NCBI GenBank assembly: GCA_965218625.1
Contig: CBDCLG010000017.1
Coordinates: 62,001 to 126,000 of the forward strand
Direction of reading: 5' to 3'
DNA length: 64,000 nucleotides
Source of the DNA: Bin5 sp965218625
GTDB taxonomy: Bacteria; Chloroflexota; Anaerolineae; Caldilineales; Caldilineaceae
Both the position numbers and the translations under genes were made by a program. Each line of letters starts with the position of its first letter. Within the stretch, counting starts at the first letter, position 1. The notes under the pieces were generated by a model that ran no database searches, was not told where the DNA came from, and saw only the letters and a program-made list of their open reading frames with translations. Below are positions 37,278-46,800 of this stretch, one piece after another.

Positions 37278-38032
37278 CGGTGCTTTCTATTGCGGCGGAC
37301 AAAAAGATCGACACCTCCTTTTCTTCCGACACAGGTATGGCCGAATGTTTGATTGTCGCCCGAAAACTAAGGCCGAAGGAACCACCCAATCCTGTGGATC
37401 GTTTCGTGTCCCTCCGCCAAAGACCGCGGGGGTTTGCCCACGCAAGTTCTTTGGTGAAAGATTTGAGAGGCAGCAGCCAAGTTAGAAGAATCGATGACGG
37501 TCCGTATGGCGGCACGCATCTGACAGTAGGAACGGAGTTAGCTGGCGAAATCATAGACGCGCCCCATGGTGAGAAAGACTGGAGTGCGATACGCCTATTG
37601 GATTGCTCTGTAGCCCAAACTGCTTACGCCCTGTCGGACTCAAAGTTGTGGCTTCCAGGCTTTGCGACCCCCGTGGAGATAAGAGTAGCGGCCCTCTCGA
37701 ACGTAGGCAGACGTGGATGGCACGACATAAACATCGCCGGTTCCAAAGCACCTTTTGCCAGGGTGCCACCCAGTCAAACTCCCACCTACCCTTCCCTTTG
37801 GAAGCACGATGCCAAAAAAGAAACTCGGATGGTTTGTGTTCCAGATTCACAGTTGCAGGTCAAACAGGGTAAGGAGAAAGAAGCCGCTGTAGTTTGGGCC
37901 ACTGCCAGCCGAGCACACTTAAACCTTGACTTTCAATTCAATTCTCAGCCTCTTTCCGTAGCGTTTACCGAGCAAGAAAGCATTGGAGGTCGCGCCTGGC
38001 CGAATGTGTCTATTCGACGACAAGCGGTTTGA
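37112..38032 (+). pseudogene. N6-adenine methylase, target-recognition fragment
   Basis: True coding begins near 37190 (LALVLPLSASVGLSWQGLRELL) in a different frame from the NPPF piece, and runs to about 38010 (GGRAWPNV). It contains TGMAECLIVARK and a variable region that probably recognises DNA. The composition is AT-richer than both ends of the gene. Confidence 0.75.
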
Positions 38033-38417
38033 CTACGCCTTTTCTGTTGGGGCAAACAGTACATTAGGGCTGCTGTGTTTCTGGTGGCACTCTAATCGTC
38101 AAGTTTCCGGCCGCGGGGTTATCACAGTAAGCGCGGCGGATTCGCTCCCTACGCTAGATCTCCGCTGCCTCACCGACGAGCAACTGCTCATGGCCGAAAT
38201 GATCTTCGACGAGTTCCGCGACAAAGACTTTCTGCCCGCCTACCTCGCCGACGCCGACCCCAACCGCGCCCTCCTCGACCGCCGCGTCATCTGCGATCTC
38301 CTCGGGTTCGACGAGGAGATCTACCAGGCCGTGCGCCGCCTCTCGGCCAAGTGGTGCGCGGAGCCGTCAGTCCACGGCGGCAAGAGGCGGCCAAAGGGCG
38401 CTGAGCTGGTGATCTGA
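37983..38417 (+). pseudogene. N6-adenine methylase, C-terminal fragment
   Basis: Continues in a third frame from CLFDDKRFDYAFSVGANST through LGLLCFWWHSNRQVSGRG to a conserved tail (LTDEQLLMAEMIFDEFRDKDFLPAY). From about 38130 on the text is GC-rich again, like the N-terminal part. Confidence 0.75.
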
Positions 38418-38651
38418 TAAGGCTGCCTCCGAACTTGGCCATTGAATCATCCCCTGGAATCCTTGCTGAACCGCTCCAATCTGCATCTGCGTTCTTGGTC
38501 TTGTTTTCGGGGCCTACTTCAGGAGTCCAAAGAGGGATTTGACCGCCGGGGTGGTAATCGAGATACAGTCTATGAGCAGACCCAAACGCAACCACTACAT
38601 TGCCCAAATGCATTCGAAACAGGGAAGCAGAACAGGAAATCGAGGATGCAG
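38418..38651. other. Methylase-M20 spacer with a short DUF4238-like remnant
   Basis: A frame from 38572 reads MSRPKRNHYIAQMHSK, resembling the start of DUF4238 proteins, but dissolves within 20 codons. It is a possible relic; nothing else is seen. Confidence 0.3.
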
Positions 38652-39854
38652 ATGGAACAGAGACAGGAACAGTGGACAGCGCTCAAAGAGGCGGTTGACG
38701 GCGAATGGATCGCCCAAATGGCCCATGCGCTGGTGGAGATCCCCAGCGCGACTTTGCAGGAGGCCGAAGTCTGCCGTTACTACGCGGCGCAGCTGGATGC
38801 ACTCGGCTTCGCGGTCGACCGGCGCGAGGTGAGCGAAGGCCGTTACAACCTGTACGCCCGCCTGCCGGGCAGCGGAAACGGCCCCAGCCTGATGCTCAAC
38901 GGCCACCTGGACACGATCCCGATCGGCGGCTGTGTGCCCTGCCGTCGCCAGGGCGACCGTCTCTACGGGCGCGGGTCGACCGACATGAAGGGGGCGATGG
39001 CGGCCATGCTCGGCGCGCTGCGAGCGCTGAAAACGGCCGGCGTCAGCCTGAACGGTGACCTGTGGCTGGCGGCGATCGTCGGCCACGAGCAGCCGGAGGC
39101 CGGCAAGGACGGCCCCCTGGCCCTGGTCGAAGATTACAGGAGCGGACGCGTCGGGGGAGACAGGATCCTGATCGGCGAGGGCTGGAATGAGCTGTGGGTG
39201 ATGAGCATGGGCACGATGGTCTTCACGATCCAACTGACATCCGCGCGCGGGGGGACGCATACCACCTACGTGCCTTTCGAGGAGAACCCGATCCGTTTCG
39301 TCGGCGATCTGATTCGCCGCATCACCGCCTACCAGGAGGAGCTGGACGCGGGCGCGTCGCACCCCCTGGCAGGGACCGAGCGCATCGATCTGGGCATGGT
39401 GGAGGCGGGCGACTATTTCAACCGCACGCCCGTGCAGTGCCGCCTGACCGGCACGGTGCGGTGGGGGCCGCGCGCCCGCGCCGAGGAGGTGCTTTCCGAG
39501 TTACGCGAACTGGCCGCGCCCATTGCCAAGGCCGGTCAGCTGGAGCTGGAGGTCAGCATGTTCCACGAGCGCGAACCGTTCGAAACGCCCGGCGACGATC
39601 CCGCGGTGCAGGCGGTCGCGCAGGCCCACCGCTTCGTATACGGGGACCAGGCCATTCTGGCGGGAAAACGGATCGTCGGCGACGCCAACCTGTTCGTCAA
39701 CCTGGGCGGCGTGCCCTCCTTCTACTACGGCCCCTCCAACGAAACGGCCCATTCGGACCGCGAATGGGTATCGCTCACGCGGCTGGAACAGGCCGCGCAG
39801 GTCTTTGCGCTCGCCGCGGCCGCCTACTGCGGATTGAACGGCGCCAGGCAGTGA
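38652..39854 (+). CDS. M20 family zinc metallopeptidase / deacylase
   Basis: 400 aa. Metal-site motifs: NGHLDTIP (HxD), GRGSTDMKGAMAAML (metal Asp) and VGHEQPEAGKDG (Glu pair). Dimerisation-type middle and C-terminal SNETAHSDREWVSL with the last His ligand. It hydrolyses N-acyl amino acids or dipeptides; substrate unknown. The ATG at 38652 has GAGG six bases upstream; one two codons earlier is too close. It is first in an amide/amino-acid type cluster. Confidence 0.88.
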   Translation: MEQRQEQWTALKEAVDGEWIAQMAHALVEIPSATLQEAEVCRYYAAQLDALGFAVDRREVSEGRYNLYARLPGSGNGPSLMLNGHLDTIPIGGCVPCRRQGDRLYGRGSTDMKGAMAAMLGALRALKTAGVSLNGDLWLAAIVGHEQPEAGKDGPLALVEDYRSGRVGGDRILIGEGWNELWVMSMGTMVFTIQLTSARGGTHTTYVPFEENPIRFVGDLIRRITAYQEELDAGASHPLAGTERIDLGMVEAGDYFNRTPVQCRLTGTVRWGPRARAEEVLSELRELAAPIAKAGQLELEVSMFHEREPFETPGDDPAVQAVAQAHRFVYGDQAILAGKRIVGDANLFVNLGGVPSFYYGPSNETAHSDREWVSLTRLEQAAQVFALAAAAYCGLNGARQ

Positions 39855-39903
39855 AAGCAGCTGCCCGCGCAGATGCTGGCCGCCGGCCGCGTTTCACTGC
39901 GGT

Positions 39904-40614
39904 TCAGCCCGAGAAAGCGCGATGCTGGCCGTCAATCATCTCTTCCACGTAGCGCCGCGTGGCATTCACGGCCGCGTCAACCAGCTTCTGCCCCTGTTCC
40001 GCGCTCGCGCCCAGCGGCGATCTGTCCTCCTGGTCCTGCATCGCCTCCGGGCGCACGTTGTGCGGACATACCGCCAGCGCCATGGCAGTCTCGTACTCCT
40101 GCGCATGGCCCGGCACACCGGTCTTGCACAGCTTCTCGGCTTGCGGCCGGCTCAGGTCCCAGTAGGAGTGGAACTGCAGATTGGCCTGCGGCGCCTGCGC
40201 CCTGAAATAGAGGTGCCACTGACCGATGATGCCGTTGACCGGCGCCTCGTTGCCGCCGTGCCCGTTCAGGATCAGGACATTGTTGATGCCGTGGCGCACC
40301 AGGCTTTCGACCGCGTCGAAGACGACGCTGAGCCACGGGCCCGGTTTGGCCGAGACGGTGCCCTGGTGCATCATGTGATGCTCGGAGATGCCGGCCCGAA
40401 TCGGAAGCGTGACGATGACCTGCGGATATAGCTGGCGCGCCACCTGTTCAGCGACATGCACGGCCATGCGGATGTCGTGCTCCATCGCCAGATGTTCGAG
40501 ATGCTGCTCGATGCTGCCGGTGGGAATGATCGCCGTCTGAAAGTTGCCATCTGCCAACGCTTCGCGAAATTCGCGCCGTGTGAGATCGCCGATGAAGACA
40601 TGTTGCTCTTGCAT
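39904..40614 (-). CDS. Creatininase family amidohydrolase
   Basis: 236 aa. IIPTGSIEQHLEHLAMEHDI carries the first metal Glu/His/Asp set; GISEHHMMHQGTVS and ILNGHGGNEAPVNGI carry further ligands; YETAMALAVCP completes the site. The family opens cyclic amides (creatinine, and 2-amino-5-formylamino derivatives in other members). The ATG at 40614 is selected because the preceding codons are not conserved. It faces the enolase-superfamily gene across 143 bp. Confidence 0.88.
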   Translation of the reverse strand: MQEQHVFIGDLTRREFREALADGNFQTAIIPTGSIEQHLEHLAMEHDIRMAVHVAEQVARQLYPQVIVTLPIRAGISEHHMMHQGTVSAKPGPWLSVVFDAVESLVRHGINNVLILNGHGGNEAPVNGIIGQWHLYFRAQAPQANLQFHSYWDLSRPQAEKLCKTGVPGHAQEYETAMALAVCPHNVRPEAMQDQEDRSPLGASAEQGQKLVDAAVNATRRYVEEMIDGQHRAFSG

Positions 40615-40757
40615 AGTTCCATTCTCCGAACTGCAGTGGTCTGTGGATTCTGTCTCGCGGCCGGTACAGGCTGCCGGGAAAGCCGGGACTGGCCGCCGCT
40701 GCCTGTTACCGGCTACTATAAACCAATCATTACAAACGCAGAACTGGAACGAAAAAG

Positions 40758-42119
40758 ATGAAAACAACCGACATCCGCGTGGAAACGGTAGAGGTCGCCT
40801 GCGACGATGAACGTCTGAGTGTCCCTTTGCACCTCAGCAAGGGTGTGATCGAGGTGATCACCTATGTGACTGTCACGCTGCAGGCGCGCACGCGCGCCGG
40901 CGTCGGCGTACAGGGGGTGGGCGCGATCCTGCTCTCGGACGTGTGGGCCTTCCCCGCGCCGGAGCTGACCCATGAGGAGAAGGACCGGCTGATGCGGCGG
41001 CTGTGCAGGGCCATCGCCGCCTGGTTGGAGGATGATACGTTTGAAGACCCGATCGAAAAGGGCATCAGGCTGGAGCGGGCCGCGGTCGAGCTGGCTGACC
41101 GGCTGGCGGGCGAAGAACCTCTTCTGCAGCGGACGCCGATGCCGAGGCTGGCCGTGCTCAACTGCATGGCGCCCTTCGACGCGGCGGTCCACGACGCGTG
41201 GGGCGCGGGTCTGCGCTCACAGAAGCCACCGGCCTCCCTGTACGCAGCATACACGGCAGAATACCTGAACCGGGACCTGGGCGCAGATCTCGGCGCCGAC
41301 TTTGCCGGCCGCTACCCGGCCGACTACCTCGCCCCCAGGCGGCGCGCGCTGGCCGTCCAACACGTGGTCGGCTTCACCGACGCGCTCACCCCGGCCGACG
41401 CCGCGTCCCAGGAGGCTGACCTCCCCGCCGACCTGACGAGCTGGATCGAGCGCGACCGCCTGCGCTGCTTCAAGCTCAAGCTGCGCGGGCAGTCACCGGC
41501 CGAGGACGCCGAACGCCTGATAGAAGTACATCTCGCGGCTTCGATGGCCCTGGATGCCGCGGGCGTGCGCGGCGGGCCCCGTCTCTCAGTTGACCCCAAC
41601 GAGGGCTGCCGCGAGCCGGATATGATGCTCGAAATGCTGGACAGGGTGGCTGCGGAGAGGCCGCAGGCGCTGGCCGCGCTGGACTATATCGAGCAGCCCA
41701 CGCCGCGCGACCTGGGCTCCTATACGACCACGCTCCACGCCGTGGCCGCGCGCGCGCCCGTCGTCGTCGACGAAAGCCTGGACGACCTCGACAACCTCGA
41801 ATGGATTCGCCGCCTGGGCTGGTCCGGGCTGGCGGTGAAGACCTGCAAGGGGCATACCCACTCGCTGCTGGCCTACTGCTGGGGCCGCCATCACCGGCTC
41901 TATCTTACGCTGCAGGACCTGACCAACCCCGGCCTGGCGCTCGTCCACAGCGCCAACTTCTGCGCGCACCTGCATCTGAATGTCGACTGTTTCGAGGGCA
42001 ACCACCGCCAGTTCATGCCCCTGGCGCGGCCGCAGGAACAGGCGGCGCACCCGGCCTATTTCCAGGTCGCGGACGGCCGGTTGGCCCTGCCGGCGGAGAT
42101 GGGGCCGGGGCTGTACTGA
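40758..42119 (+). CDS. Enolase-superfamily enzyme (mandelate racemase/muconate-lactonizing-like)
   Basis: 453 aa. Capping-domain sequence precedes the barrel. Barrel: FKLKLRG (KxK base), LSVDPNEG (metal Asp), DYIEQPT (metal Glu), VVDESLDDLD and VKTCKGHTHS with the second-side Lys/His. Metal-dependent epimerase or dehydratase of acid sugars or dipeptides; the last (L-Ala-D/L-Glu epimerase like) fits the neighbouring peptidases. At 453 aa it is longer than MLE-type enzymes because of the N-terminal extension. Confidence 0.85.
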   Translation: MKTTDIRVETVEVACDDERLSVPLHLSKGVIEVITYVTVTLQARTRAGVGVQGVGAILLSDVWAFPAPELTHEEKDRLMRRLCRAIAAWLEDDTFEDPIEKGIRLERAAVELADRLAGEEPLLQRTPMPRLAVLNCMAPFDAAVHDAWGAGLRSQKPPASLYAAYTAEYLNRDLGADLGADFAGRYPADYLAPRRRALAVQHVVGFTDALTPADAASQEADLPADLTSWIERDRLRCFKLKLRGQSPAEDAERLIEVHLAASMALDAAGVRGGPRLSVDPNEGCREPDMMLEMLDRVAAERPQALAALDYIEQPTPRDLGSYTTTLHAVAARAPVVVDESLDDLDNLEWIRRLGWSGLAVKTCKGHTHSLLAYCWGRHHRLYLTLQDLTNPGLALVHSANFCAHLHLNVDCFEGNHRQFMPLARPQEQAAHPAYFQVADGRLALPAEMGPGLY

Positions 42120-42153
42120 GAAACTGGCCGGAAGAGCCACTGACCACACCCCT

Positions 42154-42948
42154 TCACCGGTAGATGATGTCGAGGATGTCATCGCTGCGGAAGCATACGC
42201 TCTGCGCGTCCACCCGTTCGGCGCCCGCTTTGCTCATCTCCGCGTCGGCCCTGTCGGTGTGGAAAAAACGTTTCTCCAGCAGATAGGGACCGGGCCAGAC
42301 CAGGGGCGCGATCGGGTTGCGGCGATGCTGCGCTGCGGCCGCGGCGATGCCCTGGCGAATCCGCCGCCGCGCCGCCTGCGCGGAGAGCGAGATGGCTGAG
42401 CCGCGCCCCAACCCCTCCTTCACCGCCACGGTGGTGACCTCCGGGACCAGCTCCTCCGCCTCGCGGCAGGCGTCCCGCTCCCCGCTGAGAAAGAGCAGGG
42501 GCAGACCCAGCCCGCCCATGAAGAGCGCAAGCTGTCCGATCTCGCCAATCAGCTTGCCGTTGAGCCGGTAGGCATCCACGGTGAGGCTGTCCTGGGTGTG
42601 GTTCTGGTTGCTTGTGACGACGCCTGCCATGGCGTGCTGGCCGACGATAACAAAGGCGTCGTAGCGTCGGACCACCTCCTGCAGGCGGCTCCAGGGCGGA
42701 GAAGGCCGGCCATGCAGCAGGAGCGCCTCGGGATGCAGCTCCTCGAAGTCGATGCCGCCGGCGCCGTGGCCGTCCCAGACGAGCACCTCCTCCACGCCTG
42801 CCTCCAGCAGACCGTCTACCGCGGCGTTGACCTCGCCGGTCACCAGGCGCTTGCCGGCATCGTAGTAGCGCCCATCGGGATAGGACTGGTCTGTGAAGGA
42901 GACGACCCCGGCCACGCCCTCCATATCGGTTACCATGAAAATCTTCAT
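42154..42948 (-). CDS. M55 family D-aminopeptidase
   Basis: 264 aa, DppA-like. Motifs: FMVTDMEGVAGVV (metal Asp/Glu), VWDGHGAGGIDF, IVGQHAMAGV and NQNHTQDS. The family releases N-terminal D-amino acids from D-peptides. Adjacent to the enolase-type and Gfo/Idh genes, it suggests D-amino acid or cell-wall dipeptide breakdown. The start ATG at 42948 is the family's usual MKIFMVTD. Confidence 0.9.
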   Translation of the reverse strand: MKIFMVTDMEGVAGVVSFTDQSYPDGRYYDAGKRLVTGEVNAAVDGLLEAGVEEVLVWDGHGAGGIDFEELHPEALLLHGRPSPPWSRLQEVVRRYDAFVIVGQHAMAGVVTSNQNHTQDSLTVDAYRLNGKLIGEIGQLALFMGGLGLPLLFLSGERDACREAEELVPEVTTVAVKEGLGRGSAISLSAQAARRRIRQGIAAAAAQHRRNPIAPLVWPGPYLLEKRFFHTDRADAEMSKAGAERVDAQSVCFRSDDILDIIYR

Positions 42949-43023
42949 GTCCGTCGCTCCTCAATCAATCTGCGGCCGATGCACGGGGACCGGCCAACCT
43001 CTTCCTTCTTGAGCCAGCCGCTG

Positions 43024-44109
43024 TCAACCGGCGGAATCTGCGTACAGAGAACTGACCGCCACCCTGCCCCCGCCATCTGCCGCAGAGCGGTAGGCCGCGT
43101 CGAGAAGCTCGACGGTGCGCCAGCCGGTCTCCGGCGGCGACATGTTCGGCGCGCCGCGGACGATGACATCGACCAGGTTGTCCGCCGGCGCCGCCGCCGG
43201 GTAGCTCTGCCCCTCAGCCAGCGGCGGCAACGCCTCCGCAGAGCCATCTTCATAGTAGATCGTACAGCTTTCCCGGCCGATGTTCACGTCGACCCAGCCC
43301 CGGTCACAGTAGACCTGCACCACCAGCTCCTGCTCCGGGCCGCGCGCATGGAGCGTGCCCGCGCTGCCGACATTCGCCAGCGCGCCGTTGTCCATCTGCA
43401 CGATCATCGCGTCAACGACATCCACGCGCGTGTCGAGGTTGTCCATCAATGCCAGCACGCCGGCCGGCTTCAGCCCGGTCAGATGCAGCATCAGCGCGGC
43501 CGAATGGGTCACCTGCAGATGGCCCTGGCCGCCGCCCGAGCGCTCCGGGTCGCTGTAGACGTCGCCGGGGCCGGTGACCGGGTATCGATACAGATCTCCG
43601 TGGACGTTGTCATCGCCCCGGTAGAGGTCGATGACGCACGAGGCGAACATGTTGTTGATATAGCGTATCCCGCCCAGCTTTCCCGAGCTGAGCACCTCTT
43701 TCGCCCGCAGCACATGGGGGTTGTAGTTCCACGGGTAGCCGACGATCAGCTGGCATCCCTGCGCGCGGCTGAGCTCGGTCAGGTGGCGGGCGTGCGCAGC
43801 GGTCAACACCATCGGCTTTTCCAGCAGCACGTGCAGGCCATGGTCGAGGCAGGCGCGCGCCACCTCGTAATGGGCGGCGTGCCAGACCGCGATCACGACG
43901 CCGTCCAGCCGCTCCCGTTCCAGCATGGCGCGGTAGTCGGTATAGGTCTTGTCTACGCCGTAGTGCCGCGCCGCTTTGTCGAGCGCGTCGGCGCGTACAT
44001 CGGCCAGGGCGACGAGGTTGGCGTCCTGGTTGGCCTGCAGGGCGGGAATGTGGGCTGTCGTGGCCCACCATCCGGTCCCGATGACCGCGATTCGGGCTGT
44101 ATTGGGCAT
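43024..44109 (-). CDS. Gfo/Idh/MocA family oxidoreductase
   Basis: 361 aa. Rossmann start IAVIGTGWWATTAHIPAL; VLLEKPMVL carries the EKP motif. No close similarity to the tandem pair at 18.3-20.6 kb. Start ATG at 44109; upstream residues in the same frame are not conserved. It probably oxidises a sugar or sugar acid in the same pathway as the neighbours. Confidence 0.88.
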   Translation of the reverse strand: MPNTARIAVIGTGWWATTAHIPALQANQDANLVALADVRADALDKAARHYGVDKTYTDYRAMLERERLDGVVIAVWHAAHYEVARACLDHGLHVLLEKPMVLTAAHARHLTELSRAQGCQLIVGYPWNYNPHVLRAKEVLSSGKLGGIRYINNMFASCVIDLYRGDDNVHGDLYRYPVTGPGDVYSDPERSGGGQGHLQVTHSAALMLHLTGLKPAGVLALMDNLDTRVDVVDAMIVQMDNGALANVGSAGTLHARGPEQELVVQVYCDRGWVDVNIGRESCTIYYEDGSAEALPPLAEGQSYPAAAPADNLVDVIVRGAPNMSPPETGWRTVELLDAAYRSAADGGGRVAVSSLYADSAG

Positions 44110-44210
44110 GGTTCGCGTGTTCACTTCCTCTATCGAGTTCGAGCTTCCTTTTCGATGGAGCGGACGGGGCGCAAAACGCATTTCGCGCCAGCCCGCCGTC
44201 AGGGCAGTCC

Positions 44211-44249
44211 ACCCGGCATCTGTCTACCCGGCATCTGTCTACCCGGCAC
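44211..44249. repeat. 15-bp tandem repeat upstream of a Gfo/Idh gene
   Basis: ACCCGGCATCTGTCT twice followed by a partial third copy (ACCCGGCAC), about 100 bp before the ATG at 44109. Possible slipped-strand array. Confidence 0.6.
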
Positions 44250-44292
44250 AGTGATGCGCCGCGCTTCGTCTGTCCGCCTGCCGCAACCAATC

Positions 44293-46800
44293 CTACGGCA
44301 AAATAATCGTATCCAACATGAGATGGTCGGTCGCGGGCATCCCCTCGCGCGCAACCGTAGACAGTCGTTCCCAGCCACCCTCCCGATGCGTGTACCATCC
44401 GATGAAGATGCGGTATTCGCCAGCGGGTACAGCGGGCATGAATCGCTCCTCTACGAACAGTTCGCCTGCGGTCCAGGTCGATGTCGGAAAGCTGCCGTAG
44501 AACGGTTCTCTATCACTCTGAGCAACTTTCTCATCATCTGAACCGACGATGTGAACAAAGAAGGTATAGTCAGTCACAGTAGGTTCAATCACTCGCCAGA
44601 ACAGGATGACCTTCAGGCCATCGGTGGCCGGAGTCAGGGTATAGCCTTCAAGCTCTATTGTGTTTCCGAAATTGATGTCCGCAGAAATCTCCGGCGCAAG
44701 ATGATCTTCGGGCAGAGGAATCTCGAATGTCTTGACAGTCAGCGCGTCTTGAATTCCCGTGGTCAGAGGGACGCGGTGGCGGCCAGAGCACGTCAATGAG
44801 GCCAACCTGCAACTGGTATGGGCCGGGAGGGAGGACTTGTCCGGAATTGCGGAAGCGAATAGCTCAAGGGCATAATTTGCTCGGGTTGCCAGGCGCGCAT
44901 GCGGTAGACGCCGTTCAGCGGCCAGTCCTGGACTTCCGCAACATTGACTTTGAACTTAGGGGAGTCTCAGGCGCACAAATAGCTCGACATCTCGCCTTAT
45001 CTTCTTCGCCGGCTGCCAAAAGAAAGTTACATCGAGCCCCGATACCGGGTTCAAGCTCGTTACTTTGAAAGCCGACCAGTTTCAGGTCGTTAACAAAGGC
45101 AGACGCCTCCAGGGGCGTGTATGTCGGACTCCCGCCCTGCCAGCGCGCCTCCAGGGCCTTGGCCGCCGCGGCGCCATTGCGCGAAAAGATTGTCGTCTCC
45201 TTTTCGTTCAGCGGCTCGACGGTTTCTGGCATGGGCGGAAGGAAAAAGACTGTTGCGTCCTTTAGCAGGACCCATTCCTCGGGAAAACCCTCATCGATTG
45301 TCCAGTTCGGAGTCGGGCAGGATGACAGTGACGCTCTCACCCTCGACGCAAAGTCTCTTCCCCCCCACCCTGCCGATGCGGGAACTGCTCTGTCAGCAGG
45401 AAAGCGAGCCGTCGATCCCTGTATACTGGTTGGTGGGCAAAAGAACGGACTTGTCAAGATTGTTGCCGATGAATTCTTGCAATCGGGCCCAATTGCCAAC
45501 CTTCACCGGGATTTGCCAGCCGGTCACGGCGTGATTCGCTGGGCAAAGTCCCACTGGCGATTCAGGCCGAACAACAGGACCAGCGCCGTGGACAAGGTAA
45601 CCCATCCAGCGGGGAATTCGCCGTCTGCTCTCGATCCACGCCCAGATGGCAGCAGTACCCGAACCGGCCACGATGAAGATGAAAGGGACTCCGGCAAGCA
45701 GTCGGGAGAAATCTACAGCCGCATGATCGAGCCATTCGAACGTCAGGAGGTCGGGCAACAGCATCAGTCCCATCATCAGGAGTCCGAAGACCTTGCCGTC
45801 TCGCCTCTGGCGGATGACGGTGGCAATCCCAATGATGAGACCGGCGACGAGGACGGCGGTTAGAATCGATCGGGGCCCGTAGGGACCGTCTGTTTGCCAC
45901 AAAAAGCACAATGCTTCGAGCTGATTCTTCAGTTTTGCAACAATCACAGCTACAGGATCCGGCAAAGTCAACAACAAACTGCCCACCGGCCGTCCTGTCC
46001 GCCTCAGTAATGCGAGCAAAAAGTGTAAATGGATAGGCGGCAAACATCATCCATTGAGGAATAGCGACAAGGGCTGAAGTGGCTGCCGCCAGTAGCAGAT
46101 GGCGCCAGTGCTTCAACTAGGCGGCGGTTCGGCCAGAACAGCGCCAGCGAACGCTACCGCCAGCGCGAGGGGAAAGAAACGCGCAAAGTGTTCATAGACG
46201 TATTGGCTTACTCCGATCAGCAGACCAGCCAGAACAAAGTCCATCGTCTGTCCGCGCCTGATGCCGCGCCATAGGAATGCAACGGCCGCCACTTCAAATA
46301 CAGGTAACAAACTGGGTTCAGTGCCGAGGTGAGAACGAGAAGCAAAGAATGTCGAAAGAGCCGTTCCCAAGGCTGCAATCAGACCCGCTCTGCGGGCAAA
46401 GACCGTGCCAAGGTGGTCAAATAGCCAGCGACAGGCCCAGTAGATGGCCGGTGCGACCAGGGCGCTGCCCACAATCGTGATGCCCTGCAAACTGCCAACG
46501 CTGTATCCAAATACAGAGAATACAAGGGCCTGTATGTAAATGATCAACGGATGGGGTCCGTACTGATGAAAAATGTAGAAGGGGAAGATATCTTCTTGTA
46601 AGAAGTCGCGTGCGTGCACTGCCAACCCGGCCGCATCATGATGCAGTGGCGGCGTCAACCTGAACCAGTGAAAGTAGTAAGAGGAGAGACTGATCAGGAA
46701 GAAGGCGACGGAAAGCCAGACGTCAACTGCGGCCGCTTACAGGGGACTGACTTCCAAAACAGTTGGAGAGATGTAGGTAGATTTCGCTTTGCTTGCTGCG
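44293..46800 (-). pseudogene. Decayed GT39-like membrane glycosyltransferase
   Basis: A single gene of about 2.4 kb can be followed through at least five frame changes. N-terminal part near 46660 (FFLISLSSYYFHWFRLTPPLHHD, quoted in part), membrane-rich segment (IYIQALVFSVFGYSVGSLQG), then SALVAIPQWMMFAAYPFTLF, a further helix set (FGLLMMGLMLLPDLLTFEW), and a C-terminal beta domain 44293-44790 (TDYTFFVHIVGSDDEKVAQS). The pieces fall in frames ending near 46113, 45562, 45393, 44915 and 44293. ArnT/PMT-like enzymes transfer sugars from lipid carriers; this copy cannot. Confidence 0.75.

Noticed and set aside
38572..38620. Real DUF4238 gene
   Set aside because: Only about 16 codons resemble the family before the frame fails.
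44211..44249. Regulatory 15-bp repeat of strong interest
   Set aside because: Two and a half copies only, with no associated promoter signal.
42598..44541. 647-codon plus-strand frame
   Set aside because: Shadow of the M55 peptidase and Gfo/Idh genes.
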